A stretch of DNA of 64,000 bases from Durusdinium trenchii (GCA_963970005.1 CAXAMN010018446.1:554933-618932), one strand, 5' to 3'; numbered from the stretch's first letter, positions 20,254 through 31,557 are shown. The notes: generated by a model from the letters alone, not told the origin. Translations and numbers: made by a program.

Positions 20254-21987
20254 TCAGGCCAGATATCAGCACGGAGCTTGACCCTCTTCGTTGGATCAGC
20301 ACTCAAATCGGTGGGTGAACCGCCTGCAAACCTTTAAAAATCAAAGGTTTCCCTGTGACTCCAAGAGCTTCACACACACACACACACTTCTTTTTTCCCT
20401 GGGTTAGAGCGGTCGAGACGCAGTGAACACGTCTCCGATACGAAGACGAACACGGCACATGTGGGCACCGGAGTGGGCACCGGCCCTTTCAGTTGAAAGG
20501 GCTTGGCCGCGATTGGCGGAACCTGTGGAGTTCATAAGGCTCATTTCCAATCATTTCCCATGTTGAGCAGTACCAGGCTATACCATGGCTGGCTTTTGGT
20601 GGTTGAGCAATGCTTAGCTTGCGGGAGGGTGCTATATATGGTGATTCTTGATCAGACTAACGACTTAATGTTCATTGCCCAGCAGACTCCCGTGGACCTT
20701 CTCTCCCGCTCAGGGACAGTCGCTGGGGAACTGGTCGCTGGAAGGTCTAACATGTCAACCAAGTATCGGATATATTGTACCAGGACCCTCCTGTTGAGGT
20801 GTCTCTAAGTAGCCTTCTAAAGATACTTTTAGAGGTCCCAAAAAGGTGCCAAAACCTTCGGTCCTGGTATGTGAAGTAAGGACAAATGAACCTCCGACCG
20901 AAAGACCTCATCCCACGCATGTTTTTTTCCACGATTCCCCCGAAAGGGGGGTACACAGCGTGGAATCTCACTCCTCGAGTCGTACAGCGTGGAATGGGCG
21001 CGGCGCAGCGAGCTGTCGGGTCGCGCAAAAGCGACGCACAGGGAGCGAATCGCCGGTCTCCCCAGGGTGAGTGAAGTTGACCTCCCCGAGTCTAAGTAGA
21101 CCTGCAGAGGAATTCCCCATAATTTCCCAATGTGAATGGTGGACAGTTTGGTGGAAGTCTCAGACCTGGTGCACCTGTTTTCAGAGTCCATGTGGTCCTT
21201 TGCAGGAGGGGTAGTCTATTCTGTTCAAGTTCTTGGGTGGCTCAAAAGATGACTGGCGGCCAATCAGGTGGGTTTTTAAATTCAGACCAAATATCAACCC
21301 CTAATGATCCACATACCTTCCTAGAAGATACGACTGGGCCCTCCAAACCTACATAAATAGTCTTCCAATCACCGTGCCTCAGGTTCGATATGTGGATCCA
21401 TAGGGCATGCTGTTGGAGTTTTTGGGTTGTGTCAAGACTTCATGTTGACGCATGATGAATAATCCCTCCCAGAAGGTGTACTACTTGGGGATTCTGCGGA
21501 ACCAATCATGAGGCAATTGTCAAGACTAAATTTATTCATGAGAAGATCTCCATTCTTCAGGAGGGAGCCTAAAGACATCTAAAGACCAATGAGTTTCTAA
21601 TTGAAGGGGTTGAAGAAAGGGACTTGACTGTTAGTATGGCAAAAGAGATAGCCCCACGAAAGGTGGACCAAACCAGATCAAGCTAATTGGGGGTCACTGC
21701 ATGGCTTTTGCAAAAACAGGTTTTAACGGCGGCTAGTATTGGGCAAACGAGGCGGACCAGACTAACAGGGCGAGTTGACCTGGCTTTGTCGTCTAAAACA
21801 TTCTAAAACCTTTGTATATATCCTTTTAGTATAGTATATCATATTCAAGTGTTTGTTTGTCAAAAAGGCACAAAACAAACTAAATCAACGGTGCTTGAAA
21901 TCCTCAAAGCTTCCTAGGGCTTACATTGATCAATGGTGTTTCATCGATTATGTTTTCACCGGCCGTCTTACCACTTTCAACGCGCAT
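20254..21987. other. no confident gene
   Basis: A (CA)n run at 20373-20388, a family C fragment at 21312-21350 (TACCTTCCTAGAAGATACGA) and a family B fragment near 21700 (CATGGCTTTTGC, AAAAACAGGTTTT). Open frames on both strands at 20830-21070 are mutual shadows. Confidence 0.35.
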
Positions 21988-22032
21988 CGCCAGGTGCGGC
22001 ACGTGCCAAAGGTGGTCCGGCAAGCGCGGCCT
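21988..22032 (+). CDS. VPVPQ-type repeat-protein fragment
   Basis: Reads RQVRHVPKVVRQARP, which fits the V-P-K/Q-V-V alternation of the better fragments at 23571, 31558 and 42369. It lies in a frame open from 21853 to 22089. Weak alone, and judged mainly by its likeness to the others. Confidence 0.3.
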
Positions 22033-22805
22033 CAACGGCGGCAGGCGCGGTGCGCGCGGCTCAAGCGGGTTCGGTGGGTTGGTCCGTGAGAGGGTGGTGA
22101 AAGTGAACGTCGCATCAAAACAAAGGTTTGGGGGTCAATGGGTTGATCTGATAGAGATGGCTCAGGAGCTAAACAAACAAGACCAAACTAGATGTAGAAA
22201 GTCATAGTAAGTCTATATATGTTCTTCTTGTGGACCACTTCGGATGCATGATTCCTACAATATCGTACAATTGAAAAGACCGCACCACTGTGACTTTGAA
22301 ATAAGACCCTTTGGCTATCAAGCAGCAGCCCACTATTTGATCATGGATACGAGCAGAACCCACTACCACATGTTTTGTCGACTGTATCATATCATCATAT
22401 CACTTCTTGTGTGCTGCTTTTTGTTTTCACATGCTGTGAATTCCCACATGCTGTGCGTTTTGCTGGCGTGTTTAACATGCTGTGGGACCGTCGTCAAGCA
22501 GGCATTGGCAACTGACTGGAGAAGATCACAGCGAACGTGACGGTCCTACGGTCATTTCAGGGACATCTTTCACTTCGCTTGGGGCACCCAAAATGAAGTC
22601 CAATTGACATATGTTCCACCATGTCAAGTCCCTCAAAATGGTTTGTGCACTGCTACATGTCACATTCTGAACTTATGGTTACATGATTACATGTGCGCAA
22701 AATCGTTGCTTGTCCGATGGTCCAGGCTACTCAACTCTGATCACCCTTAAAGTCCTCTTGAATTCTGGTTGTCTTTCTCCCAAAGCCTACCAACCATATT
22801 CCTAA

Positions 22806-22841
22806 CATCCGCTCCCGCATCCGCTCCCGCATCCGCTCCCG
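22806..22841 (+). repeat. 12-bp tandem repeat, three copies
   Basis: CATCCGCTCCCG is repeated exactly three times head to tail. Confidence 0.9.
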
Positions 22842-23111
22842 TTGGGACCAACCACGTCTTGGGATCTGTCACCGCGGACGCTTCCAGCCACAGGGGACCC
22901 GCTCGATCAACACTCCGACCGATACGACCCCTCTGACCGAGTCGCGGCCGCTGAACCCGCCGCTGAAACAGAGTGCTCACGGAGTGCTCGTTCCCCATGT
23001 GGGCGGCAAACACGGAACGAGGCGGTCGTGTGACAACAATCTGCCAAAATTGACCCCAACAAACATCTCAAAACCACCTCAATGTAGGCAAATAGATGGT
23101 AAATCTTCCAG

Positions 23112-23535
23112 ATACCTGGATGTTCCTCAGGCAGTTATTTCTGCCTGAATGGTTTCAGGCTGTTTTTTCTGCCCGAACCTCAGATTTCCGCCTGAGGCAG
23201 AAATTTCTGCCCGAAGGCAGTTGCAGAAGTTCAAAATTTGTAAAACACATCAGTGCCAAACAAAGTCATGAATCATGATTACAACATATTACAAAGCAGG
23301 GTGTTCGGGTAAATCCGCCCGAATGCCGGGAAGTTCCGCCCGAATGCCGGGAAGTTCCGCCTTTTTGAAACCCCAGAAATTCTCTATTGTTTTACATGTA
23401 GACCTGTTTGAGCTTTGCAGTTTGCAAATTACGGCTCGAAGCCACCTGATTTGGAAGATCCGCCCGAGGGCGTTTTTTCTGCCTTTTTCGTAGAAAGGCA
23501 GATTTTAAGCAAAAGGCAGATATTAAAGCCCGTTA
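23112..23535. repeat. dispersed TTCYGCCYGAA 12-mer array
   Basis: A 12-base motif recurs with variable spacing of 20-130 bases: TTTCTGCCTGAA, TTTCTGCCCGAA, TTTCCGCCTGAG, TTTCTGCCCGAA, AATCCGCCCGAA, two GTTCCGCCCGAA-type units in a 20-bp direct repeat (23315-23360), GATCCGCCCGAG and TTTCTGCCTTTT, plus inverted AGGCAGA forms. The opening block TACCTGGATGTTCCTCAGGC (23114-23133) is repeated exactly at the window end (63981-64000). Confidence 0.7.
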
Positions 23536-23570
23536 GAGGATCTAGGTATTCCTCTCACAAACTCGAGGTT

Positions 23571-23630
23571 GAGGAGTTTGTGGACATTCCGGTGCCTCAG
23601 CAGGTGGAGGAAGTGGTCCAGGTGCACTGG
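23571..23630 (+). CDS. VPVPQ-type repeat-protein exon fragment
   Basis: Reads EEFVDIPVPQQVEEVVQVHW, the clearest example here of a repeat with short beta-like strands (V-x-V/I-P-V-P-Q) followed by a V-E-E-V-V strand. I associate this repeat from memory with large repetitive proteins in dinoflagellate gene sets; no function is claimed. It sits directly after the 12-mer array. An open frame extends to about 23680, but no splice borders are certain. The related fragments are listed individually below, and all lie on the + strand. Confidence 0.5.
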
Positions 23631-24334
23631 TCGAATTGGCTGGTTTGGCACGGAGGGCGAAGACTTCGGATGCCTCAGTAGCGACCGGTTTGGCCGAATA
23701 TTCCTCGTTGGGCGGGTTCAAAAGAGGTGGCAGGATGTGGCAGGGGTTGGCTGGTGGATGGATCTGTTTTCTTTTCGTGTCTCCTCTCTTCTCCTCTCTT
23801 TTTGTGTTTTTTCTTTTCTGTGGACATGTAGACTGTGCGTGGATTCCGTGGATGCTGAATCTTCAGCAGATTTCGAGTCCTAAGCTCGCTCCGCCACTGC
23901 GCCAGAGGTCAAGAAGTTGATCCCTCAGGACCTGTCGTGCGGGTCGTGCGTTGTGCGCTGAGTCGATGGGCTTCGCGCTGCGCCACGGAGTTCGCCACGG
24001 CCCATCCCGGACTGACCGTTCGTAGACTGACCGTTCCGTAGCCTTCCAGCCCTGGGACGCGACCCGAAGAAATCATGTAAAACAGGTCGTCCGACTGGTT
24101 GAAAAATACCAGGTACGAACTGAGACTCCAGCTAGACATGGTGAAGAACAACGGCCTGCAGCGCAAAAACCGGTGTTTCTGACTCTTTGGAGCTTGCAGA
24201 CCGAACGGAATGGAATGACAAGCATGGATGCTGTTGCACATTTGTTGTTCGTGTCATTCGCATTGGAGTTACACTCATTGGAGTGGATGCTTCTTCGGCA
24301 AAAGCACATCCCGACACAAGTCATTCCACTGCAG

Positions 24335-24440
24335 GACATAGATTTGCTCAAGGGTAAGAAGCAGCAGCTGAAACAAGATCTGAAGGAAATCAGCAAGACT
24401 GTGACTGGTGCTTCAATGAACACATGCCTGCCCTTCATTT
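24335..24440 (+). CDS. short charged exon-like fragment, runs into simple repeat
   Basis: Follows an acceptor-like CATTCCACTGCAG. It reads DIDLLKGKKQQLKQDLKEIS and then KTVTGASM, a lysine-rich helix, before the frame enters the TTCC repeat. The long frame extending from here to 24826 is mostly simple repeat plus the N gap and is not a gene. A donor-like GGGTAAGA at 24353 offers a shorter alternative. Family unknown. Confidence 0.3.
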
Positions 24441-24660
24441 CTGCCATCTATTCCTTCCATTCCTTCCTTCCAATCATTCCTTCCAGTCATTCCTTCCACT
24501 CATTCCTTCCACTCATTCCTTCTCTTCATTCCTTCCACTCATTCCTTCCATTCATTCCTTCCATTCATTCCNNNNNNNNNNCATTCCTTCCACTCATTCC
24601 TTCCACTCATTCCTTCCATTCATTCCTTTCATTCATTCATTCATTCATTCTTTCACATAC
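24441..24660. repeat. CATTCCTTC-type simple repeat
   Basis: Tandem CATTCCTTCCACT / CATTCCTTCCATT units, ending in (CATT)n. The array is broken by the N gap, so its true length is unknown. Confidence 0.9.
24572..24581. other. assembly gap, 10 N
   Basis: Ten Ns inside the TTCC array. A fixed round number within a repeat suggests a placeholder rather than a measured length. Confidence 0.95.
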
Positions 24661-25001
24661 CATAGCATCGTCGCCGCGTCATTTCTTTCGCTCTCGCGTC
24701 CTTCCAGCCTTCCAGCCTCGCCTCTCTCGACCTTCAATGCGCTTGCGTTTAGAAGCCAGTCGAATCATCCGGATGTCGGAGGTGCCCTGTCAAGGATGGA
24801 CGAAGAAGTCGCCGAAAGCGGCGTAGAAGTTGACGATTAAGAAAAAGCTTTGGCGGCAAAGAGTAGAGCCTGTGGGCATGGTTGTTCTGGGAATGGGACT
24901 AGCAAGACAAAACATGTTGATGGATGAGAAGCGTTCTTGAGAATTGTTTGACTGGGAATCGTTTCAGCTCGAGTAACAAGAAGCTTTGTAGATTATTTTA
25001 G

Positions 25002-25921
25002 AAGCTCGTGAGTGGCAAAGAAGCGTTGGAATGGCTTCAGATGTACGGATGGTGGCCAGGCGAATGTACTCGCGAGCAAATAAGACAGGACTTCCGCCGG
25101 CAGTCGAAGGCGAGAAGCAAGCAATATGGGTGTGATAGGTTGATCGGACAGACTGAATCGATGGTCATGGGGCGTGCATTGTTGGATGTTGGGGTGCAAG
25201 AGTGGCAGCAACAGCTGCTTCGCTCGGAGTTGCGGCGGTACCTGCTCAAGCAGGTACCTAGCTCTAAGTCCATCGTGAGATAGAGCTGTTTTGGGTTGCG
25301 CAGTGCACGCAGCCGCCAGATCATTCTCCAGGCGGGCATGCCTACTGTGACCTCTAAAAATCCACAACTGTGGTGGTGTGTGGGAGAGCCTTTCCCTCTT
25401 TGAGGCCCTAGAATTCCAGTCAGTATACCAGGGCCATCTCTTGTGGACCATTAATATTTAGTCATATTTAGTCAATTTAGTCTTTAAGTCCAATACAAAA
25501 ATCGTGCGGCGCCTGGCCATGAGGAGGCAGCCCTTCAGATCCCAAGCGAAGACTGGAGGGGTGTGCTGTGGGTGGGTGGCAAGAAGGAGCAGTTTTTGGG
25601 CAATGGCCGCGCGCGCATTGACGGCAAGGAGGTCTCGATCGCCGACCTAGCAAAATACCGGGCAGGCGAATCGACGCGCCAGCGCTCGCGGATTCGAGGC
25701 GGCGTCCAGGTCCGCTCAAAAGACACTTGGTTTGCGGTGAGTTTTTTGCTGTTCATGTTGTTTTGTATACCAGGTAGGCGCGCCGGTCTTGGTCACCGTC
25801 AAAGATCGATAGGGAACTCGCTACGGGTGGTAGCATGGAGGACACAGATGTCTCCAAGCATGGTGAGTGGCATTGGTGCAAGGACTGCCCGGGCTATGAA
25901 CTTGAAGTCCTCTTGAAATGA
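25002..25921 (+). CDS. three-exon gene model, 3' part, unrecognised product
   Basis: Exon 1, 25002-25253, follows ATTATTTTAG and ends at CAG/GTACCT: 84 codons, phase 0 at both ends, including EQIRQDFRRQSKARSKQ. Exon 2, 25539-25736, follows CCCTTCAG and ends at GCG/GTGAGT: 66 codons, phase 0, including GKKEQFLGNGRARIDGKEV and ADLAKYRAGESTRQRSRIRG. Exon 3, 25778-25921, follows CAGGTAG and reads SKIDRELATGGSMEDTDVSK, then HWCKDCPGYELEVLLK and TGA. The reading frame is kept across both introns (285 and 41 bp). An alternative acceptor at 25773 gives only VGAPVLVTVKDR then stop. HWCKDC could bind metal, but there is no full zinc-finger pattern. The start exon is not visible. The product is a basic protein of unknown role. 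Confidence 0.5.
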
Positions 25922-25954
25922 TCTGCCGGGCATGATGGAACTGGGCGCTAATCA

Positions 25955-26077
25955 ATGACATCCCATGCAGCAAACTTGCACCCTCAAGCACGAGGACGAA
26001 AGAAAGCTCCGGCGGCAGAGACGTTCAAAGCTGGGAAAAGGATCCGGTTCCGCAAACTTCATGGCAAGAAGCGGTGA
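25955..26077 (+). CDS. small basic ORF or final exon
   Basis: ATG at 25955 to TGA at 26077, 40 codons, very basic, ending AAETFKAGKRIRFRKLHGKK R. It is in the same frame as exon 3 of the gene just upstream and may be an alternative last exon, entering at the acceptor-like CCCATGCAG (25970). The FKAGK block recalls the C-terminus of HU-type DNA-binding proteins, and dinoflagellates do carry HU-like proteins. The rest of an HU fold is not visible, so this is only a suggestion. Confidence 0.35.
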   Translation: MTSHAANLHPQARGRKKAPAAETFKAGKRIRFRKLHGKKR

Positions 26078-26339
26078 TCGTCGCACGCTGGTTTTCCTGA
26101 CTTTTGATTGCAGGGAAGTTGGAAATACAAAGTGAGGTGCACACCGCGGGGCGGATTTGTAGAACTTGACCCGCGAAGGCCACGCCCAATGGAGCCCACC
26201 ACGCGCGCGGCCGATGCTGGGTGATCAAGCCGAGCTTGCTAGCAGCTTTCGGATTTGTGAACTGAGCAAGTCTATTTTCAATGTGAAGGCAATGGCAATG
26301 TCTCCCATTTAAGGATGAAATTCCTTCGAAACAATCTGA

Positions 26340-28160
26340 AAATATAACGACCAAACAAACAATTAATTGGACTGCCTCCGCGTGATTTATCTACAGCTGT
26401 TTTCTGTGGGCCTGCCCATGCCAAAGCTATGCGTTGAAACAAAAAATGTAAAGTCCAAAAACAAGCTTCACCAACAATCTTTTCTGTTTTGTTTTTGTTT
26501 TTTGGTACAAATTTGATTGCTAATCAGAGGAGGTCTCTAGCACGTTTAAGAACGGCAGGTTTTTAGCACCAACCCGTTTGAATTCTAATGGTTTCTGTGC
26601 GCACTCTTTTTTGTCCAACTGATTTCCATGTTATTTCCTGTTGAATCTGATTTCTTCTATATTCTTGATCAGTTTGGGTTATCCCAGTAATAAGCTGACT
26701 AGAAACCTTGAATCATATAACTCAACTCAACCCCTACAATAGTTTTGGCAACGTTTGTCAATAGCAAAAAACCTTGAAATTGCGTCCACGCTTTTCATGT
26801 TTATGGGTTTCCCGTTTAAAAACTCATTGTTTCTTTCGATTACCTATTGATTTCTTTTCCTGTCGGTTTCTTTTTAAATTCTATAAGAAATCTATTTTAA
26901 TTCCCTTGTTATAGGTTATCAAGTTGTCGCCAAAAAACTATTCCTAAAAGGGGTTGGCCCAATACATTCAAAATCTTCGATAAGAAAACATCTCTATTTA
27001 AGTTTTTCTGGCCATTGTTGCTTTAATACTAACACCCTCTAGGTTAATTAATGTCTACGTTTGTGTCACTGTTCAATGACGCAATGATATTAACCTCTCC
27101 AATGTTGTTTGCACTTTGCTCTGATATGATGTTTAAAGGTTCAATCCCCTGCAATATGTTTTTCCTGTCTCATTACTTTTAGCTTGTGATTTTTTGTTTA
27201 AAGCTCCTTCTGAAAATTGTTTTTTTATTGAATACCTGTTGAACTCCTTTTGGTTCTTGTTGATTCCTTTTGAAATCGTTTCGATTTTTTTGATTACCTT
27301 TTTCAGTTCTTTCGCCATTGTTTTGTTTAATTGTATGAAACTATTGCAAAACTCTAGTCCAGCCCATTACATTGAGCATCTTAAACAATACACAACTTCA
27401 ACGGAGACATCCCCCGCAATCACGTTTACACTTTTCTCTACACTTTTGTGTGAAATCAATGTTTAAACGTTCCTGCTTGCTTTGATTGATTACCTATTGA
27501 TGTTTTTGAACGTTATCCTTTTATTCCTTTTGAGTTCCCTCAAATTTCCTTTATATATCCCTCTAAGTCAATGACCTCGTTAAACTTGTTCATATAGAAT
27601 TGGAGACATTGACCACTATTTATTTTATTAGAGCCTTGTTCTACTTGGTCCCACTAAAGTTCCGTTAAAACCAAAGATAGTGTTCATGATCTCTTCAGGT
27701 GGTTTGGACGGGAATCAAAGGCGATTTTGAGTGATATTCCAGGTGTTCTTCTTGGTTTTGAGGCTGATTATTCGACATTAAGAGCAAAGAGGCCTGAATT
27801 GTTGGCCAACTATGTAGCGTAACAGGAGCATAACAATTCGTTACAACCCCCTCCAGGAGACTTCTAAAACTGCAAATGATCTTCCAAAACCGTAACAGGA
27901 GCGTAACTGGAGCGTAACAGGTCCTTAGTCCCCTAATGTTTGCAAAATGTAAGGAAATCGTGACCAGGGTTTTTAAATTTTGCCATGTTTGACGTTATTT
28001 GACAGTTGTTTTGTTTGCATGATTAAACAATTGGGTGCATTTTTGCAGGTTCTATGTGCCATTAGTGCGGTGATGTTGAACTCGCGTGGATAAAAGGGCT
28101 TGGGTTCCGACAAAGAAAAGGTACCCGTAAACTACTTGTTTTTTGAAAAGTATTCGTTTA
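26340..28160. other. T-rich, repeat-poor island without genes
   Basis: Base composition shifts to A/T-rich with T strongly favoured on this strand. Loosely repeated phrases occur: GATTACCTATTGATTTCTTT at about 26840, GATTGATTACCTATTGATGT at about 27485, and several CCTTTTGA / TTCTTTT blocks. None of families A-G occurs here. Near 27840-27930 GTAACAGGAGCGTAAC-type units repeat. The one open frame (27194-27466) is a hydrophobic by-product of T-richness. Confidence 0.6.
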
Positions 28161-28315
28161 ACTTGCACTTCGGACTTGCAGGGTATATATATATATATGC
28201 TCGTTAGTACTCCGTACTCCCTTGTTATATCGGGTCAAAGTTTTGCAAGAATAAGTTCCACACAGCAAAGCAGCTGACAAGCATGAAAAGGTAGAAGAGC
28301 TGAGAGGTATGAACA

Positions 28316-28620
28316 CTTCAAGGTCCACAAAGTACTGCAAATGCCACGACTTCTGAAAACGAGCCACGTGTCCAAAAGTCACGATTCCCTGCACCTGCCA
28401 CGAAATCAGAGCATGCCGAAGACCGCCGCCATATACCGCGCCTGCCACAAAGTCTGCACATCGACATCAAACTGCTCCGATTTCCCGCGCATGTCACTAA
28501 ACCACCAAAACACGAGGTGCCCCTTGCACCTGACACGAAAAGTGATCACCAAGTCCAAAACGAGACCGCACCTGCGTCAAGCACCGTCCCGCGGCCAGCT
28601 TTTCGCGCAACCTTGTGCAG
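28316..28620 (+). repeat. family H degenerate repeat (TGCCACGAAATCTGCAC)
   Basis: Irregular 30-60-bp units built from AAGGTCCACAAAGTACTGCA, TGCCACGAAATC and CGACATCAAACTGCTCCG. The part at about 28450-28570 is matched, inverted, by 37215-37380 (both contain TTGGTGATCACTTTTCGTGT and TTATGTCGATGTGCAGA-type blocks). 37900-38150 repeats the same units on this strand. Frames in it are shadows. Confidence 0.6.
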
Positions 28621-29184
28621 AGAAATTGCATTTGGAGATCTCAGAACAGAACTTTTGTGCGAGCCGGCACGGCCAAAACGCACGTACTCGGGTTTTTACA
28701 CCTACCGTAAGTTCCAAAGAATTGTGGATGCGACAGGGGCACCAGCATTTTGACGTAAGTTTGACATTCGTTGACATTGAACTGCTACAATGACCTTTAA
28801 ACCCACATACTTCTCACAAAGTACAGCTGCACCTTCCAAACCTACCAAGAAACGTTTACATGAGCCTTTGGGTATGGCACTCCTCCCACCAGGACCGCTT
28901 CAACAATGTGGCAAGTTCATGGCTGTCAGAGGGTTGGTCCCGAACCTCATAGCTGCATGAGCGTTTCCCTTCACACATCGAGCTGATTCCTGAAAGCGGG
29001 CCCAAGATCCTGATGGATTCGGAAAGTTCTTTCGAACTTCAGGGTGGAAACTGCTGAGGCTGAGAACTATTCAGCCCACTTGCCCCCATCAATCCTGCAC
29101 ATTAAAAATGTTTCCCCTGACCTCCGACCAGTTCGTTTTCTATACACGTGACCGCGTCCGAGCGTTGGAGTCTCGTCCCTTGAG
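28621..29184. other. no gene seen
   Basis: No repeat family or coding pattern recognised up to the VPVPQ-type fragment at 29185. Confidence 0.4.
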
Positions 29185-29253
29185 GAGCGGGTTCTCACGC
29201 GGCCTGTGGAGCAGATCTTGGAGATCGTCGTGCCCATGATCCATGAGGAGGCC
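29185..29253 (+). CDS. VPVPQ-type repeat-protein fragment
   Basis: Reads ERVLTRPVEQILEIVVPM and then IHEEA. The spacing R-P-V-x-Q-I-x-E-I matches the fragment at 42369 (RPVQQIIEIPAPQ). It is followed within 40 bases by a GAGTGACT simple repeat (29288-29350). No exon borders certain. Confidence 0.4.
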
Positions 29254-29657
29254 ATCTGGGGATGGCCGCCGCCATCCAACACAATCCGAGTGAGTGACTG
29301 ACTGAATGAGTGACTGAATGAGTGAGTGACTGGCTGGCTGGCTGGCTCGGGCTGGCTGACTGTGAAGAAGAGAATGCTCCCGCAAGAGATCAGCGGCAGG
29401 AAGACAGGAGCGTATCCGCCGTTTCGGAAACCACATTGGCATTGGACAAACTATGACGCGAATCTAGGGTGTTTGTTGGCCCTTCTGGTTCCTAGAGCCC
29501 CTGTGTTGGAAGGGGTTCCACGGAACTTTTCCCCTGAAGATCCCTTTTCAGCTCCTCAAACAAATCCCACCGATTTGGTCCATGAGATCCTTCTGGATTG
29601 ATCCCATAAGGAGAAGGCTTCGGATTCGGGAGAAGGCTTTGGATTCCAGATCACATT

Positions 29658-29753
29658 CCCAAACACTCCTTGTATGCCATATATGCCTACATTGGGGTGG
29701 TGCCAGGGGGGTCAATGGCGGCATATATGGCAGTCCCATTAGTCGTGTTTGGG
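29658..29753 (+). mobile_element. family A element, 3-bp duplication, mixed ends
   Basis: Starts CCCAAACACTCCTTGTATGC and ends CATTAGTCGTGTTTGGG. Flanked by ATT at 29655-29657 and ATT at 29754-29756. Confidence 0.85.
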
Positions 29754-29796
29754 ATTGAGGACTCTCCCTCCATGCCGTTTCTCGTCCCGACGAAGC

Positions 29797-29868
29797 CGGC
29801 AGGTGGTCTTGGTGCCCAAGGTGCTCCGCACCGAGCGGCGCGTTTGGCCCGTCGAGGAGCTGCTCGGA
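29797..29868 (+). CDS. VPVPQ-type repeat-protein fragment
   Basis: Reads RQVVLVPKVLRTERR and VWPVEELLG, in the V-V-x-V-P-K-V pattern. The frame is open from 29749 to 29949. It begins 44 bases after the family A insertion at 29658. Confidence 0.35.
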
Positions 29869-31006
29869 CTAGGGGATGGGGCCCGGGCCAGACCAAATGG
29901 CACTGGCATAGCCTTAGCAAGCAGGCCAGGGGTGGGTCATGGTCGTTGATTGAAAAGGGGTCATAATTAGTCATAGCTACGTAGAAATGCTGCATAACCT
30001 ATCGATTGGCATATGTATACTGATCATTTGGGGTGGTTGATCAGGGGTCCGGCTGCCACTTGAAACCTGAGACGCTTACTTGAATGTCCTTCAACCCGTC
30101 ACTGACTGGAACCCCCCAAGTAGGCAGATCATTAATTGATCTTGAGCGATCTCAGACTGATCGACCGGGGGACTCACGTCTCACGTTTGGTTCATACTTA
30201 CTACCCGACATGCTCAGAGAATCGTTTGGCTCAAACTCCTGTAGGCCGGGGAGAATTCGTGTTTTTTCTCGTTTTGGCCTGCACTGCACTGTTCCACTTT
30301 CCATTGGTTGAGGGGAGAGGCATCAAAACACATGTTTTCATATTTGTTTTGTACGGCTTGAGTTTGTGAAGCAACACATTGATATCATATAAACGTCAAG
30401 AAATGGCAAGAATATCCCTTGTCAAGAGGTTCAGGGACAGGAACCTGTGTGGGAGATTCGGAGCAGATGGTAGGGTGGTAGGCTGTTTGTGACATCGACT
30501 GCCCGTAGCAGCACTGACCTAGGACCCTGTGCTGCGAGATGTTCATTGCAAACACAGCCTTAAGGAGAGAAAAAGGTGAATTTCACTCAGATTCCGATTG
30601 AACATGGGGGTATATCATGTTGATAGGGAGATGTCCAACGTCTTTTACATTCTTCCAGGAAAGTCTTTCGGGGAGAACGTATATAAGGAAACACACCACA
30701 CCTGTCTGAGAGACTCCTGGGTTTGTGTTTGACACCCACTTCCAATCATTGACACCCCAAGCCACCCAAGTCCACACCCACATCGCCACCAAAGGCTTGG
30801 GTGATTTGGACGGTGCCTTACGAACGAAAAGGACAAAACGGGGCTCCATAGCCTGTGGAAGTGTTTAAAACACCATAACTCAGGCATGGAATAGAAGCAT
30901 AATATAATCATGATAATCATATATATATACACTTCATACATACATGAGCAACTGCCAAAACATCCGGTAAAGGCAGCATCACTACAGTGAAGACTAAGTA
31001 AGTAAA
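29869..31006. other. no confident gene
   Basis: A family A fragment at about 30005-30055 (TTGGCATATGTATACTGATC, then GGGGTGGTTGATCAGGGGTC) and a (TA)n run at 30917-30930. Nothing else recognised. Confidence 0.35.
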
Positions 31007-31135
31007 GTGAAGGAAACCTTCAGGAACGATAAGGTTCACCAAAAAAACGATAAGGTTTTAGTGCATGTTTTTAGGTGTGTCCAAAGCCTTAAAAACGATA
31101 AGGTTCACAGAAAAACAACGATAACGATAACGTTG
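31007..31135. repeat. AACGATAAGG repeat cluster
   Basis: AACGATAAGGTTCAC occurs twice and AACGATAAGGTTTTA once, ending in AACGATAACGATAACGTT. It is followed by a decayed family A copy at about 31190-31290. Confidence 0.6.
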
Positions 31136-31557
31136 GGAAGAGTGCGCACTACAACACATAAGAGGTTTGGCACGTTCCTCACATACAGTACACGCATGTA
31201 TGCCTCCATCGACCCTTAAAAACAACCCAATGCAGGTCAATTTTGTCGCATGTAGATTTAGACATACCGTACTTACATAGGGTGTTTGGGAAAGACACCT
31301 GTACGTATAGGTTCACTAGAGAGGGTATTCCCAGGATTCGGCAGATGGGACAATCACAACTAGGAAGCAAAGCCATTTGGAAATCTAATGGAAGATCTTG
31401 AAAATGCAGTGCCTTCAGAACAAATAATGCTTCAGCTAAGTACAGCCTAGCTGACCTAAGATGACCTACTTCAGTGCCTGGAGTTTCAAAGTACCTCGGA
31501 AAATGAGTATCCCATGTTCTATCATTCTACCGGGGGGCGAAAAAAGGATCCCAAGGA

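Noticed and set aside
23300-23365. Direct repeats that could suggest a CRISPR array
   Set aside because: Units vary in sequence and spacing, lack unique equal-length spacers, and the DNA is eukaryotic.
24173-24826. 217-codon frame
   Set aside because: Mostly the TTCC repeat and it crosses the N gap; only the short part near 24335 is kept as a possible exon.
25254-25538. Reading the 25.0 and 25.5 kb exons as one continuous frame
   Set aside because: A TAG lies just after 25277 and a TAA at 25485 in that frame, so an intron is required between them.
27140-27165. GGTTCAATCCC, resembling a tRNA B box
   Set aside because: No matching stem or upstream A box; it lies in the T-rich island where such strings occur by chance.
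30221-30240. TTTGGCTCAA, resembling the 3' half of the spliced leader
   Set aside because: The first half does not match and no coding region follows; similar short matches occur elsewhere (16248, 62380).
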